DNA from: Pseudomonas baltica
GTDB lineage: Bacteria > Pseudomonadota > Gammaproteobacteria > Pseudomonadales > Pseudomonadaceae
Length of the DNA stretch: 64,000 bases
Reading direction: 5' to 3'
Assembly (NCBI RefSeq): GCF_031880315.1
Contig: NZ_CP134771.1
Span: 6,139,001 to 6,203,000, forward strand
Part shown: positions 29,515-38,092 of the stretch, piece after piece
Layout of the letters: each line of letters begins with the position of its first letter
Numbering within the stretch: the stretch's first letter is position 1
Position numbers and translations under genes: made by a program
Notes under the pieces: generated by a model
The model's database searches: none
Told to the model about the DNA's origin: nothing
Seen by the model: only the letters and a program-made list of their open reading frames with translations

Positions 29515-29731
29515 GGTCCTTTGCTGCGGGCCTGTGCGGCCGCCCCTCCAGCAGGCCGCGTGGAGGCGCCTGAAGAGAGGGCGATCCCGGCAGGATGCCG
29601 GGTCAGGCGCATTGGGCCAAGGATGGCCCATTGCGCCGTGACCTCTCTTCAGGTGCCGGAACGCGGGTACCCTGAGCCTAGGCGAAGGGCCAATGGGCAG
29701 GGCGAGCCGCACAGGCCCGCAGCAAAGGACC
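29515..29731. repeat. large nested palindrome, copy 2
   Basis: A perfect 26-base inverted repeat (29515-29540 with 29706-29731; arm begins GGTCCTTTGCTGCGGG) encloses CTGAAGAGAGG/CCTCTCTTCAG (29570-29580 with 29642-29652), then GGCGCATTGGGCC paired with GGCCCATTGCGCC with one mismatch, and a CCCGGCA/TGCCGGG hairpin. A 35-base segment (29663-29697) is the reverse complement of 29277-29311 in copy 1 with two mismatches, so both belong to one modular family in opposite orientation. Confidence 0.87.
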
Positions 29732-29832
29732 ACTCCCCATTCTCAACGCCCCACCTTTAGCGGTGTTTTTGAGAGCCTCCTCGCCGCCGAACGCAATCTT
29801 GCGCCCCCAGTGCGGGTATCAGATTCAGCGGT

Positions 29833-30219
29833 TCACCCCTCGGCACCTTCAGCCATCACGCCAATGCCTGCAACGATCACCAGGCCCCCCAGCCAACGCA
29901 GGCCGCTGATGTGTTCGCCCAGCCCAAGCCAGGAGCCCAGCAGCACCGCGACGAACACCACCGAGCTCAACGGGAAGGCCTTGGACAACGTGGTAATTCG
30001 CAGAATCAGCATCCAGGTAAAAAACGAAAAGACGTAGCACGCCACGGCGATCAGTACGCCGGGGCTGCTCAGTGCGGTCTTCAGCCAATCCAGCCCCATG
30101 GGCAGGCTGGTCAGGCTTGCGCTGCCGATCTTCATGGCAAGCTGGGCGACGCTCTCGGAGCCGATCAGCAGGGCCCACAAGCCGACGCCAGCGCTCTGCT
30201 TGGTGATGTGCATGGTCAT
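29833..30219 (-). CDS. half-size DMT transporter, EamA/SMR-like
   Basis: This is a 128-residue protein with four hydrophobic segments, matching one half of an EamA-type drug/metabolite transporter or an SMR subunit. The end carries the DMT signature LGEHISGLRWLGGLVIVAG. It lies just after a second, similar four-helix gene, so the two probably form a heterodimer, as with ArnE/ArnF or paired SMR proteins. ATG 30219 was chosen over ATG 30213. Substrate is unknown. Confidence 0.75.
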   Translation of the reverse strand: MTMHITKQSAGVGLWALLIGSESVAQLAMKIGSASLTSLPMGLDWLKTALSSPGVLIAVACYVFSFFTWMLILRITTLSKAFPLSSVVFVAVLLGSWLGLGEHISGLRWLGGLVIVAGIGVMAEGAEG

Positions 30220-30244
30220 GATCAAGTCCAGTCAGTCAGGGGAT

Positions 30245-30616
30245 TCATTGCGTGGCACACACCAGCATCACCCCCGCAGTGATCAGCACGGTGCCCATCC
30301 AGCGGCGGCGGCTGATGTGCTCCTTGAGCACCACGCGCCCGGCCACCACTACGCCGCAGTAGCTCAGCGCTGCGGCCGGAAACACCAGGCTCAACGGCGC
30401 CATGGACAGCACCGTCAGCCAGGTCACGAATTCCACCACATAGGCCAGAATGCCGGTCCACAACAGCGGCGCAGCGAACAGTTGCCGGCAAAAGCCGAGC
30501 AGACGAAAACCACCCGCGAGCTCTGGCAGGGCGTCCAGGCCGAGCTTGAACGCCAGTTGCCCGACCACGTCGAGCGACACCGTCAAGGCGATGAGGGCAA
30601 AGAGAGTCAAGGTCAT
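30245..30616 (-). CDS. half-size DMT transporter, EamA/SMR-like, partner
   Basis: This is a 123-residue, four-helix protein similar in layout to the following gene, with the terminal motif LKEHISRRRWMGTVLITAG. Its ATG overlaps the stop of the upstream outer-membrane protein gene by one base (TGATG), so the three genes form one coupled operon on the minus strand. It probably heterodimerises with the downstream half-transporter. Confidence 0.75.
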   Translation of the reverse strand: MTLTLFALIALTVSLDVVGQLAFKLGLDALPELAGGFRLLGFCRQLFAAPLLWTGILAYVVEFVTWLTVLSMAPLSLVFPAAALSYCGVVVAGRVVLKEHISRRRWMGTVLITAGVMLVCATQ

Positions 30617-31401
30617 CAGAAGTGATACGCCACGGCGACGTCGGCCTCGCCCTGATCGACCCGGCCGCGGGCCTTGACCAGGGTGCTGTCCGCCGCCGCG
30701 CCTTGCAGATGGGTCCAGCTCAGGGTGGTCACCAGCGACCAATGGTCGAGCAACGGAAACTGCAGCGCCTGGCTCAGCACGGTGGCCTGCAGGCCGCCGC
30801 CGGCATGGTCGGTGCGCAGCCCGGATGCCTGTGCCTGTTGGGCATCGACGCCAAAAAACGTCTGCATCATGGCGTGGTCGCTGAAGTGCGCGCTCACTTG
30901 GCTGCTGCCCATGATGCCGCGGTACACCGGGTAGTCCAGCTCGCCACCGAGCTTGCCGATCAGGCCGCCGTTGCCACTGCCGCCGCCAACCGTGCGCCCG
31001 GCCTGGGCCGAGACGTTCCACCAGGGTTGCGGGCTGTAGGCCACGAAGCCTCCACCCACCAGCATGTCGTCGACATCGCCCAACCCCCGCAATGAACCGT
31101 TGGCCGTGCGACCGTCGAGGTGATTGATGAAGGGCCCGGCGCTCCAGCCGCCGCTGTGCAAGGCGCTCCACTGCAAGCCGTCGTCGCTGCTCAGCTCAAC
31201 GTTGCCCCAGGTCAGGTCGAAGTAGGGCAGAGGGCGGGTTTCGTAGCGGCTGCCGCTGGGGTCATGGACCTCATAGCTGGCGCCAGTCCCGATGTCGCCG
31301 GTAAGGGGGGCGGCGCTGGCCACGGCGCTGCCATCGACAAGCACAAAGGCGCTGGCGCATAGGCCCACGATGAGCAAGGACAATGAAAAACGGGCGGGCA
31401 T
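30616..31401 (-). CDS. MipA/OmpV-family outer-membrane protein
   Basis: This is a 261-residue protein with a signal peptide (about residues 1-31) and alternating amphipathic strands ending in a C-terminal phenylalanine (VAYHF), the signature of an outer-membrane barrel. Motifs such as PYFDLTWGNVELS and GGWSAGPFINH match the MipA/OmpV family. ATG 31401 follows TTGGAG. It is coupled to the two half-transporters, suggesting joint transport across both membranes. It is divergent from the sigma-54 operon. Confidence 0.8.
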   Translation of the reverse strand: MPARFSLSLLIVGLCASAFVLVDGSAVASAAPLTGDIGTGASYEVHDPSGSRYETRPLPYFDLTWGNVELSSDDGLQWSALHSGGWSAGPFINHLDGRTANGSLRGLGDVDDMLVGGGFVAYSPQPWWNVSAQAGRTVGGGSGNGGLIGKLGGELDYPVYRGIMGSSQVSAHFSDHAMMQTFFGVDAQQAQASGLRTDHAGGGLQATVLSQALQFPLLDHWSLVTTLSWTHLQGAAADSTLVKARGRVDQGEADVAVAYHF

Positions 31402-31473
31402 GATCCGCAACTCCAATCGGATGAATGCGCGCATCTATCCCCATCGCCGCGGCCCGTGCAAGCACTCATGTTG

Positions 31474-31491
31474 TTTGTAGCGAGCTACAAA
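31474..31491. promoter_or_regulatory. palindrome, probable upstream activator site
   Basis: A perfect inverted repeat TTTGTAGC-GA-GCTACAAA is followed by a half-site TTGTAGC (31494-31500). It lies about 90 bases upstream of the -24/-12 promoter at 31575-31590, the distance usual for enhancer sites of NtrC-type activators. The activator encoded at 36394-37782 is the obvious candidate to bind it. It could also serve the divergent MipA operon. Confidence 0.6.
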
Positions 31492-31574
31492 AATTGTAGC
31501 CCGGGGGCGGGAAATTCTTGCGCATTCACGTTCGAAATGCCCGCAAGGCCCGGCCCGCTGGCGTTTCCCACAGC

Positions 31575-31590
31575 TGGCACAGTCCATGCT
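31575..31590 (+). promoter_or_regulatory. sigma-54 (-24/-12) promoter
   Basis: TGGCAC at 31575-31580 and ATGCT at 31586-31590 fit the sigma-54 consensus TGGCACG-N4-TTGCW with exact GG-to-GC spacing. The element is preceded by C, as in the extended consensus, and lies 43 bases before the HAD phosphatase start. The downstream operon itself encodes a sigma-54-dependent activator. Confidence 0.65.
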
Positions 31591-31632
31591 CTAGCCTCGT
31601 TGCGCGCAACGTGCGCCGCATCAACGAGGACA

Positions 31633-32340
31633 ATGCAGATGCTGCAGTGGCATATCGTGTGTGACTTCGACGGGACCATCACCCGCAGCGATGTCATCGA
31701 CAACATTCTTCAACGCTTCGCCGATCCTGCCTGGGAAGCGGTAGAAGACCAGTGGCTGGCCGGCAACATCGGTTCGCGGGAATGTTTGGGTCGCCAACTG
31801 GCGATGGTCAAGGCTACGCCCAGCGAGCTGCTGGGGTATTTCGACAGCGTCGAGATCGATCCGGCGTTCCCCGATTTCGTCGACCACGTGCGCGAACTCG
31901 GCGCCTCCATCGAGGTGGTCAGCGACGGCATCGAACAAGCCATCGCGCGGATTCTGTCGCGCAACTACTGCAGCCTGCTGCCGATCATCGCCAACCGTCT
32001 GCGCCAGGCCGGTCCGGACGCCTGGAGCATCGATTTCCCCCACGCCAGCGACGCCTGTCGCGCGGCGTCGGGCAACTGCAAATGCAAGTCGACCCCGCCC
32101 GGCAAACGCGTGCTGGTGATTGGCGATGGCCAGTCGGACATGTGCGTGTCCGCTGGCGCCGACTTCGTGTTCGCCAAAGGCCGCCTGGCCGAACACTGCG
32201 AGCGCCAGGGCATCCCCTACGCGCGCTTCGATTCCTTCAGCGAACTTCCAGCGCTGCTGGCGCGCTTGCCACAGGCAGTCGCCGCACCCGCTCCTCACTA
32301 CAGCCTCGAATCACAGGAACTCTTCCACCATGTCGGATAA
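31633..32340 (+). CDS. HAD-IB phosphatase, MtnX/SerB-like
   Basis: This is a 235-residue HAD-superfamily phosphatase. It has motif I CDFDGTITRSD (about residues 9-19), motif II serine/threonine near VVSDGI, and motif III GDGQSD (about 165). The region GNCKCKS resembles the metal-binding insert of MtnX-type enzymes acting on small phosphorylated metabolites. ATG 31633 follows GAGGA. It overlaps the aminotransferase gene by 11 bases and is the first gene of the sigma-54 operon. The true substrate is unknown. Confidence 0.8.
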   Translation: MQMLQWHIVCDFDGTITRSDVIDNILQRFADPAWEAVEDQWLAGNIGSRECLGRQLAMVKATPSELLGYFDSVEIDPAFPDFVDHVRELGASIEVVSDGIEQAIARILSRNYCSLLPIIANRLRQAGPDAWSIDFPHASDACRAASGNCKCKSTPPGKRVLVIGDGQSDMCVSAGADFVFAKGRLAEHCERQGIPYARFDSFSELPALLARLPQAVAAPAPHYSLESQELFHHVG

Positions 32341-33724
32341 ACGCATCGCAAGCCCCGAAGATCAGATCCTGCTGGACAAGGAAGCCAAGTATTGCTCCTT
32401 CGGTGACACCGTTCACTACGTCGAGCCGCCGCGCATTTTCAGCCGCTGCGAGGGCTCCTACGTGTACGACACCGAAGACCAGGCCTACCTCGACCTGCAA
32501 ATGTGGTACTCGGCGGTCAACTTCGGCTACTCCAACCCGCGCTTGAACAACGTACTCAAGCAGCAGATCGACACCCTGCCGCAGATCGCCAGCCAATACC
32601 TGCACCGCGGCAAGATCGAACTGGCGGAAACCATCGCCGTCGATGCCAAGAAGAAATTCGGCCTGGACGGTCGCGTGCACTTCAACGTCGGCGGCTCGCA
32701 GTCGGTCGAAGACTCGCTCAAAGTGGTGCGCAACGCCTCGGGCGGCAAGAGCCTGATGTTCGCCTTCGAGGGGGGCTACCACGGCCGGACCCTTGGCGCT
32801 TCATCGATCACCTCCAGCTACCGCTACCGTCGCCGCTTCGGCCATTTTGGCGAGCGCGCGCAGTTCATCCCGTTCCCGTACCACTTCCGCGGCCCCAAGG
32901 GCATGACCAAGGAAGAATACGGCAGCCACTGCGTGCAGCAGTTCGCGCGGCTGTTCGAGACCGAATACAACGGTGTGTGGGATCCGAAAACCCAGCAGTG
33001 CGAATACGCGGCCTTTTACGTCGAGCCGATTCAGGGCACCGGCGGCTACGTGATACCGCCGATGAACTTCTACAGCGAGCTCAAGCAGGTCCTCGACCAG
33101 CACGGTATTCTGCTGGTCGTCGATGAAATCCAGATGGGCTTCTACCGCACCGGCAAGCTGTGGTCGATCGAGCACTTCGACGTCAAACCGGACATCATCG
33201 TCTTCGGCAAGGCGCTGACCAACGGCCTCAACCCGTTGGGCGGCATCTGGGCCCGCGAAGAGCTGATCAACCCAGGTATCTTCCCGCCAGGTTCGACCCA
33301 CTCCACCTTCGCCTCCAACCCGCTGGGCACCGCCGTCGGCCTGGAGATGTTCCGCATGACCAGCGAGATCGACTACGGCCGCATGGTCATGGAAAAGGGC
33401 AAGTACTTCCTCGCCGGCCTGCAGGACCTGCAACGCCGCTATCCGATCATCGGCGACGTCGACGGCCTGGGCCTGGCGCTGCGCTGCGAGATCTGCAAGG
33501 AAGACGGTTTCACCCCGGACAAGGCCATGCTCGATCTGATGGTCGAAGAAGGCATGAAGGGCGATCTGGAAATCGACGGTCGCAAGCTGGGCCTGATCCT
33601 CGACGTGGGCGGTTACTACAAGAACGTCATCACCCTGGCGCCGTCGCTGGAAATCAGCTACGCGGAAATCGACCTGGCCATCGGCCTGCTGGATCGCCTG
33701 CTGCACCGAGTCTGCAAAAAATGA
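32330..33724 (+). CDS. class III PLP-dependent aminotransferase
   Basis: This is a 464-residue aminotransferase with the class III motifs: GGYHGRT for cofactor phosphate, VVDEIQMGFYRTG with the PLP-ring aspartate, and IVFGKALTNGL with the Schiff-base lysine. STHSTFASNPLG completes the active site. Family members use omega-amino acids, ornithine/GABA-type or amino-alcohol substrates. It is translationally coupled to the phosphatase before and the hydrolase after, so the three probably act in sequence on one metabolite. I do not recognise a named pathway. Confidence 0.85.
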   Translation: MSDKRIASPEDQILLDKEAKYCSFGDTVHYVEPPRIFSRCEGSYVYDTEDQAYLDLQMWYSAVNFGYSNPRLNNVLKQQIDTLPQIASQYLHRGKIELAETIAVDAKKKFGLDGRVHFNVGGSQSVEDSLKVVRNASGGKSLMFAFEGGYHGRTLGASSITSSYRYRRRFGHFGERAQFIPFPYHFRGPKGMTKEEYGSHCVQQFARLFETEYNGVWDPKTQQCEYAAFYVEPIQGTGGYVIPPMNFYSELKQVLDQHGILLVVDEIQMGFYRTGKLWSIEHFDVKPDIIVFGKALTNGLNPLGGIWAREELINPGIFPPGSTHSTFASNPLGTAVGLEMFRMTSEIDYGRMVMEKGKYFLAGLQDLQRRYPIIGDVDGLGLALRCEICKEDGFTPDKAMLDLMVEEGMKGDLEIDGRKLGLILDVGGYYKNVITLAPSLEISYAEIDLAIGLLDRLLHRVCKK

Positions 33725-34599
33725 TGTACCCAGGAGTGGATCTGGGCGAGGGCGACGCCGGTTTTGTCATCGGTAACGGCACCGTCGCGGTTTTGCTTAT
33801 CCACGGCCTGACGGGCACCCCGGCAGAATTGCGCCGGGTGGCCCAAGGGCTGGCCAAACGCGGCTGCACGGTGTTCGTACCGACCCTGGCCGGGCATTGC
33901 GGCGACAACGCCGACTTGCGCGCCACGCGCTGGGGCGACTGGTTCGCCAGCGCCCAGCGCGCCTTCGACGGCATCCGCGCGTTGTACGCGCAGGTGTTCG
34001 TCGGCGGGTTGTCGATGGGCTCGCTGCTGTCGATGTACCTGGCGGCGCAAAACCCTGGGCGGGTGACGGGGTTGCTGCTGTACTCGACCACGTTGCGCTA
34101 CGACGGCTGGAACATGACCCCACTGGCGCCCTTCACGCCGCTGTTCATGAGCATCCCGTTTGGCGTGCACCTGTGCAAGTTCGTCGAAAAATCGCCCTAT
34201 GGCATCAAGAACCCGCGGCTACGGGCGATCATCGAGAAGCAGATGCTGGCCGGTGAAAGCGACAATGCCGGCTTGCTGATGATGTCGGGGGTCAGCGTGC
34301 GCGAGTTGCATCGCCTGATCGCCAAGGTCAAGCAGAGCTTGCCGGGCATGACCACGCCGGCCTTGGTGCTGCATTCGCGCGAGGACGACATCACCAGCAC
34401 CTGGAATGCCGACTACATCGAGCGCCGCAGCGGTGGGCCGGTGACCAAGATTTTGCTCGACAACTGCTACCACATGATCACCGTCGACCTGGAATACCCC
34501 CGAGTGATCGCCCTCAGTGCCGAATTTATCGACACCCTGCGACTCGAACAGCCGCCTGCATCGGCGCCTGTCCCGCGGTTGCAGGAATGCGCCTCTTGA
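33721..34599 (+). CDS. alpha/beta hydrolase, Est30-like carboxylesterase
   Basis: This is a 292-residue serine hydrolase with the oxyanion motif LLIHGLTGTPAEL (about residue 25), the nucleophile elbow GGLSMGS (about 99), an aspartate in HSREDDIT (about 222) and a histidine in NCYHMIT (about 252). This is the carboxylesterase/monoglyceride lipase-like arrangement. ATG 33721 overlaps the aminotransferase stop; ATG 33724 is equally possible. It may release or condense the product of the preceding steps. Confidence 0.8.
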   Translation: MMYPGVDLGEGDAGFVIGNGTVAVLLIHGLTGTPAELRRVAQGLAKRGCTVFVPTLAGHCGDNADLRATRWGDWFASAQRAFDGIRALYAQVFVGGLSMGSLLSMYLAAQNPGRVTGLLLYSTTLRYDGWNMTPLAPFTPLFMSIPFGVHLCKFVEKSPYGIKNPRLRAIIEKQMLAGESDNAGLLMMSGVSVRELHRLIAKVKQSLPGMTTPALVLHSREDDITSTWNADYIERRSGGPVTKILLDNCYHMITVDLEYPRVIALSAEFIDTLRLEQPPASAPVPRLQECAS

Positions 34600-34657
34600 G
34601 GCAGCCTTGGAGCCGACCGGCTCGAAGCGACCCGGCCCTGAACACAAGCGAGTATGG

Positions 34658-36397
34658 ATGAGCGTCATCAGCGGCCTGCGCCGAATGTTTCGAGTGTCCC
34701 AATGGAGTCTGCAACGCCAGCTGGTCTTGGCGTTCTGGCTGGTCAGTGTGGTGCCGACCATGATCGCCGCGCAGCTGGCGGCGACGACGTTGTCGAGCAT
34801 CTTCAATGCCAACGTGCGGGTGTGGCTCGAGGAGTCGACCAAGATCGTCGAAGACGAAACCAGCGAAACCCTGCGCCAGAACACCCAGGTGGCGCAGCTG
34901 CTGCTGCACTACAGTCTCGGCCAGGTGCCTGTCAGCGCCGAGCACCAACAGATGACCAACGACATCGCCAACGCCATGGGTGTCGACGTGGTGGCGTTGA
35001 TCCGCATCAGCGACCACAAGGTGGTGTTCACCACGGCGTCCGACGCCGTGCTGCATCAGATCAAGGATCTGCCCGATGTCTCGTTGCAGATCGTCTATCA
35101 AGGTGACAACCCCACTGGCACCGTGGTCTCGCGGTTCCCGGCGACGCTGGACGGCAGCGATTACCAACTGGTGATTGCCAGCTACCTCGACCAGGGGTTT
35201 CTGACCAGCGTCGCCGATGTGCACTCGCTGGATTTACGCCTGTACCTCAACAGTCCCCAAGGGCTGGCTGAAGTGTTCTCGACGCAAAAATTCGACGAGC
35301 ACCCCAGCGGGATCCTGCCGCCGGAGATCGAACAGGTGCTGCGCACTTCGCGGGTGCCGAGCCCGCAGTCGACGGCGCGGTATGACGGCGTCTATCGGCC
35401 GATCTTCAGCGACGATGGCGCGCTGCAGGGCGCCGTGTTCAGTGGCTTGCTCAAGCACTCGGCGCTGATGGGGGCGATCAATCAGAGCAATCTGTTCATG
35501 CTGCTGTTTTTGGTCGGTTCCGGGTTGTCGCTGGGCGTCGGCTGGCTGCTGGCCAGGCGCATTGCGCGGCCCCTGCGTGCGCTGTCGCAAGGTGTGAGGG
35601 CGATTACTGCGGGCGATTACAGCCAGCGTGTCGAGGTGCCCGCGGGCGAGGAGCTGGCGGAGCTGAGCGGTACGTTCAACCTCATGGCTCAGGGCTTGAG
35701 CGATCTGCAGCACCTGGAAGCGCAACTGCGCCGCCGCGATCGCTTGCACACGCTGGGCGAAGTCGCCATGGGCCTGGCCCACGAGATCCGCAACCCGCTG
35801 GGCATCATCAAGACCGCCACGCAGTTGCTGCACCGGCGCGCCAGCCTGCCGGAAACCGATATGCGCCACCTCGAATACGTGATCAGCGAAGTCACCCGCA
35901 TCAATGACCTGATCACCGAGTTTCTCGAGTTCGCCAAACCGAGTGCGCCGGTGCGGGCGGTGTTCGAGGCGCGGCCGTGGCTGGAGCAGTTGCTGGGCTT
36001 CTGCGGCCCGGAACTGGCCAATCACCGGGTCGAGGCGATCATTGACGATCAGGCGCCTGGCGCAACGCTGTATGCCGATTCGCGGCTGTTGCAGCAGGCC
36101 TGCCTGAACCTGGTCCTCAACGCCATCGACGCCATGCCCGAGGGCGGCACGCTGCGGTTGGGCGTTGTATCCACGGGGCTGATTACCCAGCTAAGCTTCA
36201 CCGACACCGGCAGGGGAATCCCCACAGACATGCTCGAGCGTATCTTCAATCCATTCGTGACCACCAAGGCCTCGGGCACCGGCCTGGGTCTGGCCAAGGT
36301 GTTTTCCATCATGGAGAGCCACGACGGCCGGGTGGAATGCCTGAGCGTGCCGGGGCAGGGCGCGACCTTCAATCTCTATCTGAATGCGCAGCCATGA
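34658..36397 (+). CDS. membrane sensor histidine kinase
   Basis: This is a 579-residue NtrB-class kinase. It has TM1 (about residues 25-45), a periplasmic sensor domain of some 230 residues, TM2 (about 280-305) and HAMP. HisKA carries the phospho-accepting histidine in GLAHEIRNPLG, and the ATPase has the N box NLVLNAIDAMPEGG, TDTGRGIP and GTGLGLAKV. It shares a four-base overlap with the response regulator. It lies 58 bases after the hydrolase and probably senses the substrate or product of that pathway in the periplasm. Confidence 0.88.
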   Translation: MSVISGLRRMFRVSQWSLQRQLVLAFWLVSVVPTMIAAQLAATTLSSIFNANVRVWLEESTKIVEDETSETLRQNTQVAQLLLHYSLGQVPVSAEHQQMTNDIANAMGVDVVALIRISDHKVVFTTASDAVLHQIKDLPDVSLQIVYQGDNPTGTVVSRFPATLDGSDYQLVIASYLDQGFLTSVADVHSLDLRLYLNSPQGLAEVFSTQKFDEHPSGILPPEIEQVLRTSRVPSPQSTARYDGVYRPIFSDDGALQGAVFSGLLKHSALMGAINQSNLFMLLFLVGSGLSLGVGWLLARRIARPLRALSQGVRAITAGDYSQRVEVPAGEELAELSGTFNLMAQGLSDLQHLEAQLRRRDRLHTLGEVAMGLAHEIRNPLGIIKTATQLLHRRASLPETDMRHLEYVISEVTRINDLITEFLEFAKPSAPVRAVFEARPWLEQLLGFCGPELANHRVEAIIDDQAPGATLYADSRLLQQACLNLVLNAIDAMPEGGTLRLGVVSTGLITQLSFTDTGRGIPTDMLERIFNPFVTTKASGTGLGLAKVFSIMESHDGRVECLSVPGQGATFNLYLNAQP

Positions 36398-37782
36398 GCC
36401 GGCGCGTTCTGGTCGTCGACGACGAACCCAAGCTGTGCGACCTGCTGGTCTCGGCATTGACCAGTCCCGACTTGCAGGTGCTGACCGCCGGCAACGGCCT
36501 GCTCGCGCTGCAAGCGCTGGAGCACGAGAGCATCGACCTGGTGATCACCGACTGGCGCATGCCGGGGCTCGACGGCCCGGGGCTGCTGGGGGAGATCAAG
36601 ACGCGCTTCCCGCTGCTGCCGGTGATCGTCATGACCGCCTACAGCACGGTGCGCAACGCCGTGCAGTCGATGCGCAACGGCGCCTATGACTACATCGCCA
36701 AGCCCTTCGACATCGACGAACTGGACATCACCGTGCACAAGGCGCTGCAGTTCGGCGACATCCTGCGCGACAACGCGCGGATGCGCGCGCAATTGCACGA
36801 GCACCAGCAGATCGACAGTCTGGTGGGCGAGAGCCCGGCGTTCAGCCGCGTGCTTCAGGCCATCGAATCGGTGCGCGACAGCAGCGCGACCATTCTGCTG
36901 ACCGGTGAGAGCGGCACCGGCAAGGAGATGGTCGCCCGTGCCATTCACAACCACGGCAGCCGCGCCAATCATCCGTTCGTGGCGGTCAACTGCGCGGCCA
37001 TCCCTGAAGGCTTGCTCGAGAGCGAGATGTTTGGCCATCGCAAGGGCGCGTTCACGGGGGCGTTGGCGGATCGGGTCGGGCGTTTCGTGCAGGCCGACAA
37101 GGGCACACTGTTCCTCGATGAAGTCGGCGATATGCCGCTGCCGTTGCAGGCCAAGATCCTGCGTGCCTTGCAGGAGCGGGTAATCGAGGCGGTGGGGGAT
37201 ACGCGCGAGCGCAAGGTCGATGTGCGGGTCATCGCCGCGACCAACAAAGGCTTGCTGGAAGCGGTGGCCAACAAGGAGTTTCGCGAGGACCTCTACTACC
37301 GCCTCAACGTCTTCCCGATCCCGCTGCCGGCCTTGCGCGAGCGGGTCGAAGACATCGCGCCCCTGGCACGTCATTTTGCCCGCACCTTGGGCGCCAGCAC
37401 CGGCAAACGCCTAAACGGCTTCAGTGCTGATGCGTTGCAGGCCATGGCCGAGTACAGCTGGCCGGGGAATATCCGCGAGCTGCAGAACTGTGTCGAGCGG
37501 GCGATTATCGTGGCCCAGGGCGCGACGATCGAGGCGGTGGATTTGCCGGGGTATCTGTTTCACTCCACACCAGCGATTGACCGGGCGCCGGGTGTTGAAG
37601 GTGGCGTGCCCAGTGATCTGGATGGCAGCCTGGCACAGATGGAGAAGCAGTTCATGCTGGCGGCGTTGCAGCAAAGCGGAGGCGTGCAAGCCGCCGCCGC
37701 GCAGTTGCTGGGCATCAGCGAGCGCAGCTTTTGGTATCGCCTCAAGAAGCTCGGCATTCAGGTGGATCGAATAGCCCGGTAG
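36394..37782 (+). CDS. sigma-54-dependent response regulator, NtrC family
   Basis: This is a 462-residue protein. It has a receiver (acidic pocket VVDDEP, phospho-aspartate in VITDWRMPG near residue 51), an AAA+ domain with Walker A GESGTGKE and the sigma-54 contact loop GAFTGA, and a C-terminal Fis-type helix-turn-helix (AAAQLLGISERSFWYRLKKLG). Presence of GAFTGA predicts activation of a -24/-12 promoter; one lies ahead of the operon at 31575. ATG 36394 overlaps the kinase stop (ATGA). Confidence 0.92.
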   Translation: MSRRVLVVDDEPKLCDLLVSALTSPDLQVLTAGNGLLALQALEHESIDLVITDWRMPGLDGPGLLGEIKTRFPLLPVIVMTAYSTVRNAVQSMRNGAYDYIAKPFDIDELDITVHKALQFGDILRDNARMRAQLHEHQQIDSLVGESPAFSRVLQAIESVRDSSATILLTGESGTGKEMVARAIHNHGSRANHPFVAVNCAAIPEGLLESEMFGHRKGAFTGALADRVGRFVQADKGTLFLDEVGDMPLPLQAKILRALQERVIEAVGDTRERKVDVRVIAATNKGLLEAVANKEFREDLYYRLNVFPIPLPALRERVEDIAPLARHFARTLGASTGKRLNGFSADALQAMAEYSWPGNIRELQNCVERAIIVAQGATIEAVDLPGYLFHSTPAIDRAPGVEGGVPSDLDGSLAQMEKQFMLAALQQSGGVQAAAAQLLGISERSFWYRLKKLGIQVDRIAR

Positions 37783-37794
37783 GCGCTGCCGCGT

Positions 37795-38079
37795 TCACGC
37801 GACAGCCAGCCGCTCGATGGTCGGGCGCTTCTGCTGCCGGGCCCGCCACAAGTCGTAATCCGCCTGGACTCCCACCCACAGCCTCGCGGTACTGATACCT
37901 GCTTGTTCCAGCCGCAGCGCAAGGTCGATCGAGATACCCGCACGGCCATGCAAAACCCGGGACAGGGCTTCGCGGGAAATACCGAGATGGCGGGCGAAAG
38001 CGGCGATGCTGAGCCCCAGTGCAGGCAGGACATCTTCAAGTAGCGTTTCGCCAGGGTGGGGCGGGTTGTGCATGGCCAT
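37795..38079 (-). CDS. higA: antitoxin HigA, Xre-type
   Basis: This is a 94-residue helix-turn-helix protein beginning MAMHNPPHPGETLLEDVLP, the HigA/VapI N-terminus, with the HTH in LSIAAFARHLGISREALSRVL. It neutralises HigB and represses the operon. ATG 38079 follows AAAGGAG; ATG 38073 is a second option. It lies 13 bases after the toxin gene, in the toxin-first order typical of higBA. Confidence 0.9.
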   Translation of the reverse strand: MAMHNPPHPGETLLEDVLPALGLSIAAFARHLGISREALSRVLHGRAGISIDLALRLEQAGISTARLWVGVQADYDLWRARQQKRPTIERLAVA

Positions 38080-38092
38080 GCGACGGCTCCTT

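Noticed and set aside
29175..29760. Several small open frames of 70-120 codons across the nested palindromes
   Set aside because: They arise from the repeat sequence itself, overlap on both strands and show no protein motif.
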